From assembly GCA_022641375.1 (NCBI GenBank), contig JALCDF010000002.1, forward strand, positions 1-64,000: DNA of 64,000 nucleotides, read 5' to 3'. Of this stretch, positions 18,309-26,575 are shown piece after piece. This stretch comes from Megasphaera sp. (GTDB taxonomy: Bacteria > Bacillota > Negativicutes > Veillonellales > Megasphaeraceae). Position 1 is the first letter of the stretch; every line of letters begins with the position of its first letter. The position numbers and the translations under genes are program-made. Below the pieces are notes generated by a model, which had not been told where the DNA came from, made no database searches, and worked only from the letters and a program-made list of their open reading frames with translations.

Positions 18309-18373
18309 ATCGTGTGATTCCATGAATACAAAAATAAGAATTTGTTATTATTAAAATAAAAGGAGAATGTGTA

Positions 18374-18751
18374 ATGCCATTAGAAGTAAAAGTATCAAAA
18401 GAAGAAAAAGAATTAAAAAGCTATGAAATCGCAGCGCAGGCTGCTAGTGATAAAAAAGCCTGGGATATCGTGACCCTTAATATGGAAGAATCCTCCATGA
18501 TGGCTGATTATTTCGTCATCTGCAGTGCCCGCAACAATCGGCAGACCCAGAGTATTGCCGACAATATAGAAGAAAAAATGGAAGAAAACGGCTATGACAT
18601 CCGTCATGTCGAAGGGTATCGTGCCGGCAAATGGATCCTGATCGATGCCGGTGAAGTAGTAGCCCATGTGTTTGTTGAAAACGACCGCCAGTACTATGAT
18701 TTAGAAAATTTATGGTGCAATGCGGAACGGATTCCGTTTGAAGGTGAATAA
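18374..18751 (+). CDS. rsfS: Ribosomal silencing factor RsfS
   Basis: RsfS binds ribosomal protein L14 and blocks subunit joining when nutrients are short. The 125-residue protein carries the family core DIVTLNMEESSMMADYFVICSARNNRQTQSIADNIEE and the end WILIDAGEVVAHVFVENDRQYYDLENLW. The RBS AAAGGAGA precedes ATG 18374. It lies one base before the CvfB-like gene. Confidence 0.95.
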   Translation: MPLEVKVSKEEKELKSYEIAAQAASDKKAWDIVTLNMEESSMMADYFVICSARNNRQTQSIADNIEEKMEENGYDIRHVEGYRAGKWILIDAGEVVAHVFVENDRQYYDLENLWCNAERIPFEGE

Positions 18752-18752
18752 T

Positions 18753-19613
18753 ATGACATCCTTATTACAAGAAAACAGTATCGCTACGCTGGAAGTCCTC
18801 CGTACCAGTGATATGGGGGCATTCCTGAACGGTGGTACCGGGAATACCAATGATGATATACTCCTTCATAAAAATCAGCAGGTCCATCCGGTGCAGATTG
18901 GCGACAGCGTAACGGTGTTTCTGTATCACGATCCGAATGGCCGGCTGACAGCCAGCATGAACCTGCCAAAAATCAAGATCGGTCAGATCGGCTATGCGCC
19001 GGTCATCAATACGACGAAATTCGGTGCCTTTGTCGATGTCGGTACGGAACGGGGGATTTTCATGCCCTTTGCTGAAATGAAAGGCCGGCCTAAGGAAGGC
19101 GAATATATCTGGATCAAGCTGTATGAAGATAAATCGCACCGGCTGGCAGTATCCATGGAAGTCGAAGACGAAATGCGGCGGGCATCCAAATCGGCTGCCG
19201 ATGCCAAAATCGGTGACTGGGTAGAAGGTGCCGTATATAATATGACCGAACAGGGTGCTTACCTGATGACGCGGGAACGGTGGATCGCCTTTTTACACCG
19301 CAGTGAATTCCTCGGCCCCATTATGATTGGACAGATTATCAAGGGGCGCATTACCTTCCTGCGTGAAGATGGACGTATCAATATCTCTCTGCGCCAGGTC
19401 AAAGAAACGGCCATGATCAATGATAGTGACAAAATCATTGCCTTCCTGCAACAGCGCAATGGAAAGATGCCCTATGGCGATAAGACGGCTCCGACCGTCA
19501 TCAAGGCTAAATTTGGCCTGAGCAAAGCCGCGTTCAAGCGGGCCATAGGCCATCTCATGAAAGAACATAAAATCCGTCAGCAAGATGGATGGACTTATTT
19601 AAATGAAGAATAA
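18753..19613 (+). CDS. CvfB-like S1 RNA-binding protein
   Basis: A 286-residue protein built of S1-type domains (about 1-65, 70-135 and 145-215) and a C-terminal winged-helix domain (about 225-286, PYGDKTAPTVIKAKFGLSKAAFKRAIGHLMKEHKI). This is the architecture of CvfB/YitL, which binds RNA and influences virulence-gene expression in staphylococci. The target here is unknown. The start is moved from 18720 to ATG 18753 because AAGGTGA lies directly upstream and rsfS ends at 18751. A strong terminator follows at 19619. Confidence 0.88.
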   Translation: MTSLLQENSIATLEVLRTSDMGAFLNGGTGNTNDDILLHKNQQVHPVQIGDSVTVFLYHDPNGRLTASMNLPKIKIGQIGYAPVINTTKFGAFVDVGTERGIFMPFAEMKGRPKEGEYIWIKLYEDKSHRLAVSMEVEDEMRRASKSAADAKIGDWVEGAVYNMTEQGAYLMTRERWIAFLHRSEFLGPIMIGQIIKGRITFLREDGRINISLRQVKETAMINDSDKIIAFLQQRNGKMPYGDKTAPTVIKAKFGLSKAAFKRAIGHLMKEHKIRQQDGWTYLNEE

Positions 19614-19618
19614 GAGCA

Positions 19619-19657
19619 ACGCCGCTCACATATCTGATATGTGGGCGGTGTTTTTTT
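19619..19657 (+). terminator. Intrinsic terminator after the CvfB-like gene
   Basis: ACGCCGCTCACATATC and GATATGTGGGCGGTGT form a long hairpin followed by seven T residues. It closes the obgE-proBA-nadD-rsfS region. Confidence 0.9.
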
Positions 19658-19706
19658 ATGACCGGCGGATAGGATACCGGTGACAGAAAAATATCAATCT
19701 GTCTCA

Positions 19707-19735
19707 TTTACTATAGCCTGGTTATATAATATAAT
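19707..19735 (+). promoter_or_regulatory. Probable promoter of the ECF/kinase operon
   Basis: TTTACT (19707-19712), a 17-base spacer and TATAAT (19730-19735). A leader of about 70 bases to the next gene contains no recognised riboswitch. Confidence 0.6.
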
Positions 19736-19811
19736 AAAGTACAGATTTACAATATGAATGGATATTACCTTGGCCAACGTAGTATACAGTTCCGTATAAG
19801 GGGAGGATACT

Positions 19812-20351
19812 ATGTCTATTTCACAAAAAAAACCGGTAACGACTCGGACGATTACAATGACGGCTGTGTTGACAGCCATTATCTTTATCATGACCTTTGT
19901 GCCTCGTATCCCGATTCCGCTGGGGTACGCTCATCTGGGCGATGCGGTGATTTTTATGACGGTATTGTTTGCCGGACGTCGCGATGCAGCGATAGCGGCA
20001 TCTGTGGGCTCAGCCCTGTCAGATCTTATCGGCGGTTTTCCTATCTGGATCATACCGACAGTACTCATCAAATGGGTGATGATAGAAATCGTCTTCAGGA
20101 TGAGCCATCCGGAACGGGGAACTGTTAAAATACCATCGGTGCGTACATTTTGGGCATTTTTAGTATCAGCCGCCTGGATGGCCGTATCCTATACTGCTGC
20201 CGGCGCTGTCTTATATGGCAGCATGGCTGCCAGCACGGCTATGATTCCCGGCCTTATCGGTGAAGGGGTCATCAATATGGTCGTGGCTGTCGCTGTTGGT
20301 ACGGTATTGCAGCGATATCATATTTCCAAGGTGATACACAATGAGGAATAA
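19812..20351 (+). CDS. ECF transporter substrate-binding (S) component
   Basis: A 179-residue integral membrane protein with about six hydrophobic segments and the S-component pattern IPIPLGYAHLGDAVIFMTVLFAGRRDAAIAASVGSALSDLIGGFPIWIIPTVLIKW, typical of vitamin-uptake ECF modules of the PF07155-like group. It would need a shared EcfA1A2T energising module encoded elsewhere. The next gene, 12 bases on, is a pyridoxal-type kinase, so a vitamin B6 form is the likely substrate, by inference from neighbourhood only. The RBS GGGGAGG precedes ATG 19812. Confidence 0.85.
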   Translation: MSISQKKPVTTRTITMTAVLTAIIFIMTFVPRIPIPLGYAHLGDAVIFMTVLFAGRRDAAIAASVGSALSDLIGGFPIWIIPTVLIKWVMIEIVFRMSHPERGTVKIPSVRTFWAFLVSAAWMAVSYTAAGAVLYGSMAASTAMIPGLIGEGVINMVVAVAVGTVLQRYHISKVIHNEE

Positions 20352-20363
20352 AGGTGTGTGTGG

Positions 20364-21191
20364 ATGATTCATCAGAAGAAGATTGCGCTTGTCAATGATA
20401 TTACCGGCTATGGCCGTTGTTCCATCGCCGTGCAGCTGCCAATCATATCGGCACTGAAAATCCAGGCTTGTCCGTTGCCGACGGCGATACTGGCAGTCCA
20501 TACGGGATTCCCGACGTATTATATCGATGACTATACGGATCGGATGGTACCGTATATCCAAAGCTGGAAAGATAACGAGGTCAGCTTCGATGGTATTTGT
20601 ACGGGGTTCCTGAATTCCGTGGAACAGATCGGCATCGTCATCGATTTTATCAGGGATTTCAAAAAAGAAGATACGAAAGTCATCATCGATCCCGTCATGG
20701 GCGATTATGGGAAATTATATGCATCCTATACGGATGACCTGTGCTGCGAAATGCGGCAGTTGCTGTCATATGCCGATGTCATTACACCGAATCTTACAGA
20801 GGCTTGTCAGTTATTGGGGATGCCATATCCGGCAAAGGGTAGCGTGTCAGACCGGCAGTTATATGAAATGGCCGGCCGGTTAGCGGACCGGGGGCCGTCC
20901 CAGGTCGTTATTACAGGGCTCCATGATGGGGTATATCTTGACAATTACATCTATGAAACGGGCCGGGATCCGGAACTGGTCAAAGTCAAAAAAATCGGCA
21001 GTGATCGGTCCGGTACGGGAGATGTGTTTACGGCCGTATTAGCCGGATATATCGTCAGGGGCAGCAGTCTTTCCGAAGCGGTCCATGCGGCTGCGGAGTC
21101 TGTCAGCAAGGTGATGATATACACGGAGAAGCTGGATTTGCCGCATAATTGCGGCCTGGCGTTTGAACAATTCCTAACCGATTTACAATAA
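20364..21191 (+). CDS. Pyridoxamine/pyridoxal kinase (PdxY-like)
   Basis: A ribokinase-superfamily enzyme that phosphorylates vitamin B6 forms to make or salvage pyridoxal phosphate. The 275 residues show the N-terminal VNDITGYGRCSIAVQLPIISALKIQACPLPTAILAVHTGF, DPVMGDYGKLY, TPNLTEACQLLG, and the anion-hole/catalytic motif SDRSGTGDVFTAVLAGY. ATG 20364 with AAGGTG seven bases upstream is a better start than the GTG at 20358. It shares a transcript with the ECF S component, making an uptake-and-trap pair. Confidence 0.88.
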   Translation: MIHQKKIALVNDITGYGRCSIAVQLPIISALKIQACPLPTAILAVHTGFPTYYIDDYTDRMVPYIQSWKDNEVSFDGICTGFLNSVEQIGIVIDFIRDFKKEDTKVIIDPVMGDYGKLYASYTDDLCCEMRQLLSYADVITPNLTEACQLLGMPYPAKGSVSDRQLYEMAGRLADRGPSQVVITGLHDGVYLDNYIYETGRDPELVKVKKIGSDRSGTGDVFTAVLAGYIVRGSSLSEAVHAAAESVSKVMIYTEKLDLPHNCGLAFEQFLTDLQ

Positions 21192-21225
21192 CAGCTTGAC
21201 AGATAGGATCAGGAGGCAGATAATA

Positions 21226-21885
21226 ATGATTATTTATGTATATGATAAAGGGGAATATATTACCATTGAAGAAAGCCTGAAACGGCAGCCTGCGGGAAAG
21301 CGGAATATGTATGTCAATCTTACCAACAGGTGTACCTGTAATTGTACGTTTTGTCTTCGCAGCATGAAACATATGGATGAAACGATGACGTTATGGCTGA
21401 AACAGGAACCGACGGTGCCGGAAGTGCAGCAGCAGCTGGACGCCGTTCCCTGGCAGTATATACAGGAAGTCGTATTCTGCGGCTTTGGCGAACCGACCTG
21501 CCGCCTGGAAGATATGAAGACGCTGTTGGCCTATATCAAGCAGCATCATCCGGAAGTGACGACGCGTATCAATACCAACGGGTTATCCGATTTGGAATAC
21601 GGCCGTGATACGGCTCCTGATTTCGGACAGGGGCTTGTCGATACGATTTCCATCAGCATGAATGCGTCGAATAAAGAACGTTATCTGGAACTGACCCGCA
21701 GCCGGTTCGGCATGCCGTCCTATGATGCTATGCTGGATTTTGCAGTGCATTGCAAAAAGTATGTTCCCAACGTGGTCCTGACCGTCGTAGATCATGTCGA
21801 AGACAGCGAAGAAATAGCCAAATGCCGGCAAATCTGTCAGCAGCGGGGGCTGCATCTGCGGGTCCGCGTATATGAAGACGCCTAA
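21226..21885 (+). CDS. Radical SAM protein of the TatD-linked type
   Basis: A 219-residue compact radical SAM protein. The 4Fe-4S motif is seen as NRCTCNCTFCLR (CxxxCxxC reading CTCNCTFC), with GFGEPTCR as the glycine-rich SAM motif and RINTNGLSD downstream. It fits the small family often encoded beside TatD nucleases (tatD_link_rSAM). No TatD gene is present here. The reaction is unknown. The start is ATG 21226, nine bases after AGGAGG. The TTG at 21196 in the track lacks an RBS. It may be the last major gene of the B6 operon (34 bases after the kinase). Confidence 0.8.
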   Translation: MIIYVYDKGEYITIEESLKRQPAGKRNMYVNLTNRCTCNCTFCLRSMKHMDETMTLWLKQEPTVPEVQQQLDAVPWQYIQEVVFCGFGEPTCRLEDMKTLLAYIKQHHPEVTTRINTNGLSDLEYGRDTAPDFGQGLVDTISISMNASNKERYLELTRSRFGMPSYDAMLDFAVHCKKYVPNVVLTVVDHVEDSEEIAKCRQICQQRGLHLRVRVYEDA

Positions 21886-21934
21886 ACGGTAAGGAAACGG
21901 AGCAGAGACCTGCCGGGGTCCCGGGGAGAATCCA

Positions 21935-22102
21935 TTGGATGAAATAGAGGAAGCTAAAATCGAAAAGATCATGAAACTGATGATGCAGGATCCCATCACC
22001 TTGAAAGAAATGGAACACATGCGTGACCGGGGCCGGTCGGAACAATTCATTCAGAATTGGCTCCGCCAGCTGGCGCAATTAAGCATAAAGCCGGGAAAAT
22101 AA
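21935..22102 (+). CDS. Small charged ORF after the radical SAM gene (not in ORF track)
   Basis: A TTG start, preceded by GGGGAG, opens 55 codons: MDEIEEAKIEKIMKLMMQDPITLKEMEHMRDRGRSEQFIQNWLRQLAQLSIKPGK. The product is highly charged and predicted helical, with no signal peptide or membrane helix. It lies 49 bases after the radical SAM gene and ends just before the operon terminator. It is plausible as a real gene because of the RBS and the coherent helical composition. Its function is unknown. Confidence 0.5.
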   Translation: MDEIEEAKIEKIMKLMMQDPITLKEMEHMRDRGRSEQFIQNWLRQLAQLSIKPGK

Positions 22103-22134
22103 TTTGTCTTTTGACAGCTACGATTCCGGAGATG

Positions 22135-22166
22135 ACACCCATACGAACAAGTGTGGGTGTTTTTTC
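22135..22166 (+). terminator. Intrinsic terminator, copy 1
   Basis: ACACCCATAC and GTGTGGGTGT form a hairpin followed by TTTTTTCG. It is part of the duplicated unit, and the matching copy is at 23857. Confidence 0.85.
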
Positions 22167-22276
22167 GTTTTTATAGTCTTTTTAAGTATCGGTTTCTATT
22201 TATTAATTATTTATTTAACTTTATTCGATATACTCGTATCTGTCAGTAATACTACTATTGTGACAGGAAAAGAAGG

Positions 22277-22301
22277 CTGCAGCCGATATTTTCTGAAGCA
22301 T
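22277..22301 (+). pseudogene. Remnant of a deleted SDR epimerase gene (deletion scar)
   Basis: CGATATTTTCTGAAGCAT (22284-22301) encodes RYFLKH and matches the final codons of the intact epimerase (CGA TAT TTC CTG AAG CAT TAA, ending at 24931). The sequence on its left (GAAAAGAAGG, ending near 22277) matches the RBS region of the intact gene, and the sequence on its right matches the epimerase-GT39 spacer. Nearly the whole coding region of the first copy has therefore been deleted. Confidence 0.8.
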
Positions 22302-22357
22302 TGTACTACGTTATCTTTCATATTGGTTCGTTCATTATTTTGATAAGGTGGCAGCAT

Positions 22358-23845
22358 ATGGATATCTGGAGACAGAATAAAGCGTTTTGTATACTCGCAT
22401 TGATTGCGGTTATCCTGGCCTTTGTCGGGAATAACGGTCTGGCTGTTACGGATCCTGTAGAGTCGAATTACGTTTTGACAGCCAAGGAAATGATTCAGGC
22501 CGGGGACTATATGTCGCCCCGCATCTTCGGTAATTTTTGGTATGATAAGCCCATCCTGTTCTACTGGGAGCTCATCGCGGCCTTCCAGATATTTGGCTTC
22601 AACAGCTTCGCGGCCCGGTTCTTCCCGGCGGTATTTGCGATTGCCGGTGTTTTTCTGACCTATTTTTTTACGCTGCGCCTGTATGATAAGAAGATGGCTA
22701 TTGTAGCATCTTCGGTATTAGTCACATCGCTGGAATATTTCTATATTTCCAAGGCCGTGATTACGGATATGACGCTTTTTGTGAGTTTCTCGGCGACGCT
22801 GATTTGTTTTTATATCGCCTACAGTGAAGACCGGCCGTTGTTTTATTATGCAGCCTATATCATGGCTGCCGTATCGGTCCTGACAAAAGGACCTGTCGGT
22901 CTGGTCCAGCCGGGCCTGATTATCCTGGTATTTCTGGCCTGGCGGCATGATTTGAAAGCGCTGCTTCATATGCATATCTTTTCCGGACTGGCCTTGTTTT
23001 TTATCCTGAATGCGGCCTGGTATGGCCCGATGTATATCCTGCATGGCAGTGATTTCCTGCTGGGTTTCCTGGGAGTCCATAATATACTGCGGGCAACGGT
23101 ATCGGAACATCCGTCACAGAATGTGTGGTATTATTATATCCTTATTTTCCTGTTGGGATTCCTGCCCTGGGTCTGCACGCTGCCGCTAGCGGTGAAGCAC
23201 TATCAGTTGCGGCAGCGCCTGTGTCAGTGGTATCATCGGGAAAATATCCCTAAACTGGATATGCGCCAGCAGTTCCTCATTTCCTGGGCTGCCGTCATCG
23301 TTATTTTCTACGAACTGGTTGCAACTAAATATATAACCTATACTCTGCCGTATGCTATTCCGGCGGTCATCGGATTTGCCGCGTATCTGCGGTATCACTT
23401 GAAAACGGTGAAACGAATGACGGCATTCATGTTTATTTTGTATATCCTGACGACACTGTTCATTGGAATCCCGGAATGCCGGCAGGCCTCGGCAGAAGAT
23501 GTGGCAGTTGTCGTGCGGCAAATGTCTGACAGCAATACCTGTGTTACTGTTTACGGTGACAGATACCCCGTATCACTGGCGTATTATTCGGATACGCGGC
23601 CGTATCGGTTGAAGGATAGAGATGATATCGCTGCGTTATTGCCGGGGCAGATGAACTGGCACGCTAAGAATGTCATGCCGTTCATGGCGATTGAAGACAT
23701 CCCGACGGATAAAAAGGTCATCGCCGTCGTTTATAGTGGCAGTGAAGCCGGATTTGAAAAAGAAGCAGCCGCTGACGGTCATTGGAAACGGATCAAATGC
23801 TGCGGTAAATGGGTAGTGTATGCAAGAGAAATGTTGCAGGTATAA
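22358..23845 (+). CDS. ArnT-like (GT39) membrane glycosyltransferase, copy 1
   Basis: A 495-residue integral membrane glycosyltransferase of the ArnT/PMT (GT39/GT83) type, which moves a sugar from a polyprenyl-phosphate carrier to a lipid or protein on the outer face of the inner membrane. The first loop carries the acidic catalytic region TDPVESNYVLTAKEM and the family motif FGNFWYDKPILFYWELIAAFQIFG. At least ten membrane helices follow to about residue 385, then a soluble C-terminal domain. The start is ATG 22358 with AAGGTGG upstream. The longer track start at 22301 reads through the deletion scar. It is a near-identical paralogue of 24986-26467. The acceptor and sugar are unknown; lipid A or another envelope glycolipid is a guess. 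Confidence 0.88.
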   Translation: MDIWRQNKAFCILALIAVILAFVGNNGLAVTDPVESNYVLTAKEMIQAGDYMSPRIFGNFWYDKPILFYWELIAAFQIFGFNSFAARFFPAVFAIAGVFLTYFFTLRLYDKKMAIVASSVLVTSLEYFYISKAVITDMTLFVSFSATLICFYIAYSEDRPLFYYAAYIMAAVSVLTKGPVGLVQPGLIILVFLAWRHDLKALLHMHIFSGLALFFILNAAWYGPMYILHGSDFLLGFLGVHNILRATVSEHPSQNVWYYYILIFLLGFLPWVCTLPLAVKHYQLRQRLCQWYHRENIPKLDMRQQFLISWAAVIVIFYELVATKYITYTLPYAIPAVIGFAAYLRYHLKTVKRMTAFMFILYILTTLFIGIPECRQASAEDVAVVVRQMSDSNTCVTVYGDRYPVSLAYYSDTRPYRLKDRDDIAALLPGQMNWHAKNVMPFMAIEDIPTDKKVIAVVYSGSEAGFEKEAAADGHWKRIKCCGKWVVYAREMLQV

Positions 23846-23856
23846 TTCGGATACGA

Positions 23857-23888
23857 CACCCATATGATAACAGGTATGGGTGCTTTTT
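23857..23888 (+). terminator. Intrinsic terminator, copy 2
   Basis: CACCCATA and TATGGGTG form a hairpin followed by CTTTTTCG, 12 bases after the first GT39 stop. It separates the two units transcriptionally. Confidence 0.8.
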
Positions 23889-24007
23889 CGTTTTTACATC
23901 CTTTTTAATCATCTTTTTCTATTTGTTAATGAATTGTTTAAGTTTATTCGGTATACTCGTATTTGTTAGTAATACTACTATTGTGACAGGGAAAGAAGGA
24001 TGTATCT

Positions 24008-24931
24008 ATGCGTGTTCTGGTTACGGGCGGAGCCGGTTTTATTGGTTCTCATTTGGTTCCCGCGTTGTTGGCGGCAGGACATACCGTTACGGTCATCGAT
24101 GATCTGCGTCATGGCCTTCGTTCTAATGTTCCTGACGGAGCCCGGCTTGTCGTGATGGATATAGCCGACCCCGGTCTGCACGAAATCATGGATCACGGTG
24201 CGTTTGACGGCGTGATCCATCTGGCGGCGCAGACCCGCGTGGATATCAGCATCCGCCAGCCGGTCATGGATGCAACGGCCAATATCATGGGGACCATACA
24301 TGTTCTCGAAGAATGCCGGCAATGTGGTGTGCGGCGCATTATTCTGGCATCTACAGCTGCGGCGTATGGAAATCCGCCGCTAGAAGTGCTGCCCATCAGG
24401 GAAACATATCCGTTACAGCCCATTTCTTTTTACGGCCGCAGCAAAGTGACGGCAGAGTCCTACTGCCGGTTATATCACCGCTGTTTCGGCATGGAGTATG
24501 TCGTCCTCCGGTTTGCCAATGTCTATGGCGAACGGGCTGAAGTGGATGATGAAGGCGGTGTCATTGATATTTTTGCCAAACGGGCGGCCAAGGACATGCC
24601 GCTCAGCATTTATGGTGATGGCAGTCAGTCCCGGGATTATATTTATGTCGGGGATATTGCGGCGGGAATCATAGCGGCATTGCAGACAGCGAATGCGAAC
24701 AGCAGTTATAATCTCAGTACGGAGACAGAAGTGACCTTGACGGAAATCGTAAAACGATTGGCGGCGATTGCCGGCAAGACCCTGACGCCTGCGTATGTCC
24801 CGGTACGGCAGGGTGATATTTACCGGTCGGTCCTTTGTAATGCCAGAGCCAGGAGAGATTTGTCCTGGCAGCCGGTAACCTCTTTGGACGAAGGACTGTC
24901 CCTGACGTATCGATATTTCCTGAAGCATTAA
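24008..24931 (+). CDS. NAD-dependent sugar epimerase/dehydratase (extended SDR)
   Basis: A 307-residue extended short-chain dehydrogenase that acts on nucleotide sugars, most like UDP-glucose/UDP-GlcNAc 4-epimerases. The Rossmann motif is GGAGFIGSH (7-15). The catalytic set is visible as STAAAYG and the YxxxK motif YGRSK, and the NAD-side motif is HLAAQTRVDIS. GDGSQSRDYIYVGDIAAGI is the substrate-binding block. It probably provides the sugar donor used by the downstream GT39 enzyme, 54 bases away. The start is ATG 24008 after AAAGAAGG. Exact substrate specificity cannot be read from the sequence. Confidence 0.88.
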   Translation: MRVLVTGGAGFIGSHLVPALLAAGHTVTVIDDLRHGLRSNVPDGARLVVMDIADPGLHEIMDHGAFDGVIHLAAQTRVDISIRQPVMDATANIMGTIHVLEECRQCGVRRIILASTAAAYGNPPLEVLPIRETYPLQPISFYGRSKVTAESYCRLYHRCFGMEYVVLRFANVYGERAEVDDEGGVIDIFAKRAAKDMPLSIYGDGSQSRDYIYVGDIAAGIIAALQTANANSSYNLSTETEVTLTEIVKRLAAIAGKTLTPAYVPVRQGDIYRSVLCNARARRDLSWQPVTSLDEGLSLTYRYFLKH

Positions 24932-24985
24932 AGCACGTTATTTTTCATATTGATCAGTTCATTGTTTTGATAAAGGCGGTAGCAT

Positions 24986-26467
24986 ATGGATATCTGGAAA
25001 CAGAATAAAGCGTTTTGTATACTCGCATTGATTACGGTCATCCTGGCCTTTGTCGGGAATAACGGCCTGGCTGTTACGGATCCTATAGAGTCGAATTACG
25101 TTTTGACAGCCAAGGAAATGATTCAGTCCGGAGACTATATGTCACCCCGTATTTTCGGTAATTTTTGGTATGATAAGCCTATCATGTTCTATTGGGAGCT
25201 CATTGCGGCCTTCCAGATATTTGGCTTTACCAGTTTTGCGGCCCGGTTCTTCCCGGCGGTATTTGCGATTGCCGGTGTTTTCCTGACCTATTTTTTTACG
25301 CTGCGCCTGTATGATAAGAAGATGGCTATTGTAGCATCTTCAGTATTAGTCACATCGCTGGAATATTTCTATATTTCCAAGGCCGTGATTACGGATATGA
25401 CGCTTTTTGTGACTTTCTCGGCGACGCTGATTTGTTTTTATATTGCCTACAGTGAAGACCGGCCGTTGTTTTATTATGCAGCCTATATCATGGCTGCCGT
25501 ATCGGTCCTGACAAAAGGACCTGTCGGACTGGTCCAGCCGGGACTGATCATACTGGTATTTCTGGCCTGGCGGCATGATTTGAAAGCGCTGCTCCATATG
25601 CATATCTTTTCCGGACTGGCCTTGTTTTTTATCCTGAACGCGGCCTGGTATGGCCCGATGTATATCCTGCATGGCAGTGATTTCCTGCTGGGTTTCCTGG
25701 GAGTCCATAATATACTGCGGGCAACGGTGTCGGAACATCCGGCACAGAACGTATGGTATTATTATATCCTTATTTTCCTGCTCGGATTCCTGCCCTGGGT
25801 TTGCACGCTGCCGGTAGCAGTGAAGCACTATCAGTTGCGGCAGCGCCTGCGTCAATGGTATCATCGGGAAAATATCCCCAAACTGGATATGCGTCAGCAG
25901 TTCCTCATTTCATGGGCTGCCGTCATCGTTATTTTCTACGAACTGGCTGCAACCAAATATATGACCTATACCATGCCGTATACCATTCCGGTGGTCATCG
26001 GATTTGCCGCGTATCTGCGGTATCATATGAAAACGGTAAAGGTCATGACGACGGTTATGTTCATCTTGTATATCCTGACGACGCTGTTTGTTGCCATTCC
26101 GCAGTGTCGGCAGGCCTCGGCAGAAGATGCGGCAGTTGTCGTTCGGCAGCTGGCGGACAGCAATACCTGTGTTACTGTCTATGGCGGCCGGTATCCGGTA
26201 TCACTGGCATATTATTCGGATACGCGGCCGTACCGGTTGAAGGATAGAGATGATATCGCTGCGTTATTGCCGGGACAGATGAACTGGAATGCTAAGAATG
26301 TCATGCCGTTCATGGCGATTGAAGACATCCCGATGGATAAGAAAGTCATCGCCGTCGTTCGTAGTGGCAGTGAAGCCGGATTTGAAGAAGAAACAGCTGT
26401 TGACGGGCAGTGGAAATGGATCAAGCGCTGCGGCAAATGGGTTGTATATGAAAAAGATTCGCAATAA
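24986..26467 (+). CDS. ArnT-like (GT39) membrane glycosyltransferase, copy 2
   Basis: A 493-residue membrane glycosyltransferase, nearly identical to the protein at 22358 through all membrane helices. Differences are scattered (for example N-terminal WRQ/WKQ, AGDYMS/SGDYMS, VATKYITYT/AATKYMTYT) and concentrate in the last third and the C-terminal tail, where unit 1 ends RCCGKWVVYAREMLQV-like and unit 2 ends RCGKWVVYEKDSQ. The catalytic loop TDPIESNYVLTAKEM and KPIMFYWELIAAFQIFG are kept, so both copies look functional. It is transcribed with the epimerase. No clear terminator follows. Confidence 0.88.
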   Translation: MDIWKQNKAFCILALITVILAFVGNNGLAVTDPIESNYVLTAKEMIQSGDYMSPRIFGNFWYDKPIMFYWELIAAFQIFGFTSFAARFFPAVFAIAGVFLTYFFTLRLYDKKMAIVASSVLVTSLEYFYISKAVITDMTLFVTFSATLICFYIAYSEDRPLFYYAAYIMAAVSVLTKGPVGLVQPGLIILVFLAWRHDLKALLHMHIFSGLALFFILNAAWYGPMYILHGSDFLLGFLGVHNILRATVSEHPAQNVWYYYILIFLLGFLPWVCTLPVAVKHYQLRQRLRQWYHRENIPKLDMRQQFLISWAAVIVIFYELAATKYMTYTMPYTIPVVIGFAAYLRYHMKTVKVMTTVMFILYILTTLFVAIPQCRQASAEDAAVVVRQLADSNTCVTVYGGRYPVSLAYYSDTRPYRLKDRDDIAALLPGQMNWNAKNVMPFMAIEDIPMDKKVIAVVRSGSEAGFEEETAVDGQWKWIKRCGKWVVYEKDSQ

Positions 26468-26575
26468 AATATCCATAGTGAAATGAAACTGTTTTTGCAA
26501 TCAAATCATCTTGTTACCCAATTGTGATGTTCCCATGCTAGACTATGTCTATCCACTGAAAGAGGAGTGATAGAT

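Larger units (their letters stand above)
22136..23845 (+). repeat. Tandem duplication, unit 1 (terminator-promoter-GT39, epimerase deleted)
   Basis: The block from the terminator hairpin through the glycosyltransferase gene is closely matched by 23853-26467. The shared upstream part includes TTATTCG-TATACTCGTAT, AGTAATACTACTATTGTGACAGG and AAAGAAGG. In unit 1 the segment equivalent to the epimerase gene is missing, and its last codons survive at 22284-22301. Confidence 0.85.
23853..26467 (+). repeat. Tandem duplication, unit 2 (terminator-promoter-epimerase-GT39)
   Basis: This is the complete version of the duplicated unit. The order is hairpin, AT-rich promoter region with TATACT, epimerase gene, a spacer ending GATAAAGGCGGTAGCAT, and the second GT39 gene. 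It matches unit 1 over both flanks of the missing epimerase. Confidence 0.85.

Noticed and set aside
21196-21225. Upstream TTG start for the radical SAM gene
   Set aside because: No SD before it, while ATG 21226 has AGGAGG at proper spacing.
22104-22343. 79-aa ORF before the first GT39 gene
   Set aside because: It reads through a terminator, promoter and the epimerase deletion scar (ends RYFLKH-CTTLS). It is a relic, not a gene.
23809-24102. 97-aa ORF between GT39 copy 1 and the epimerase
   Set aside because: It runs through the terminator and promoter region and out of frame into the epimerase start.
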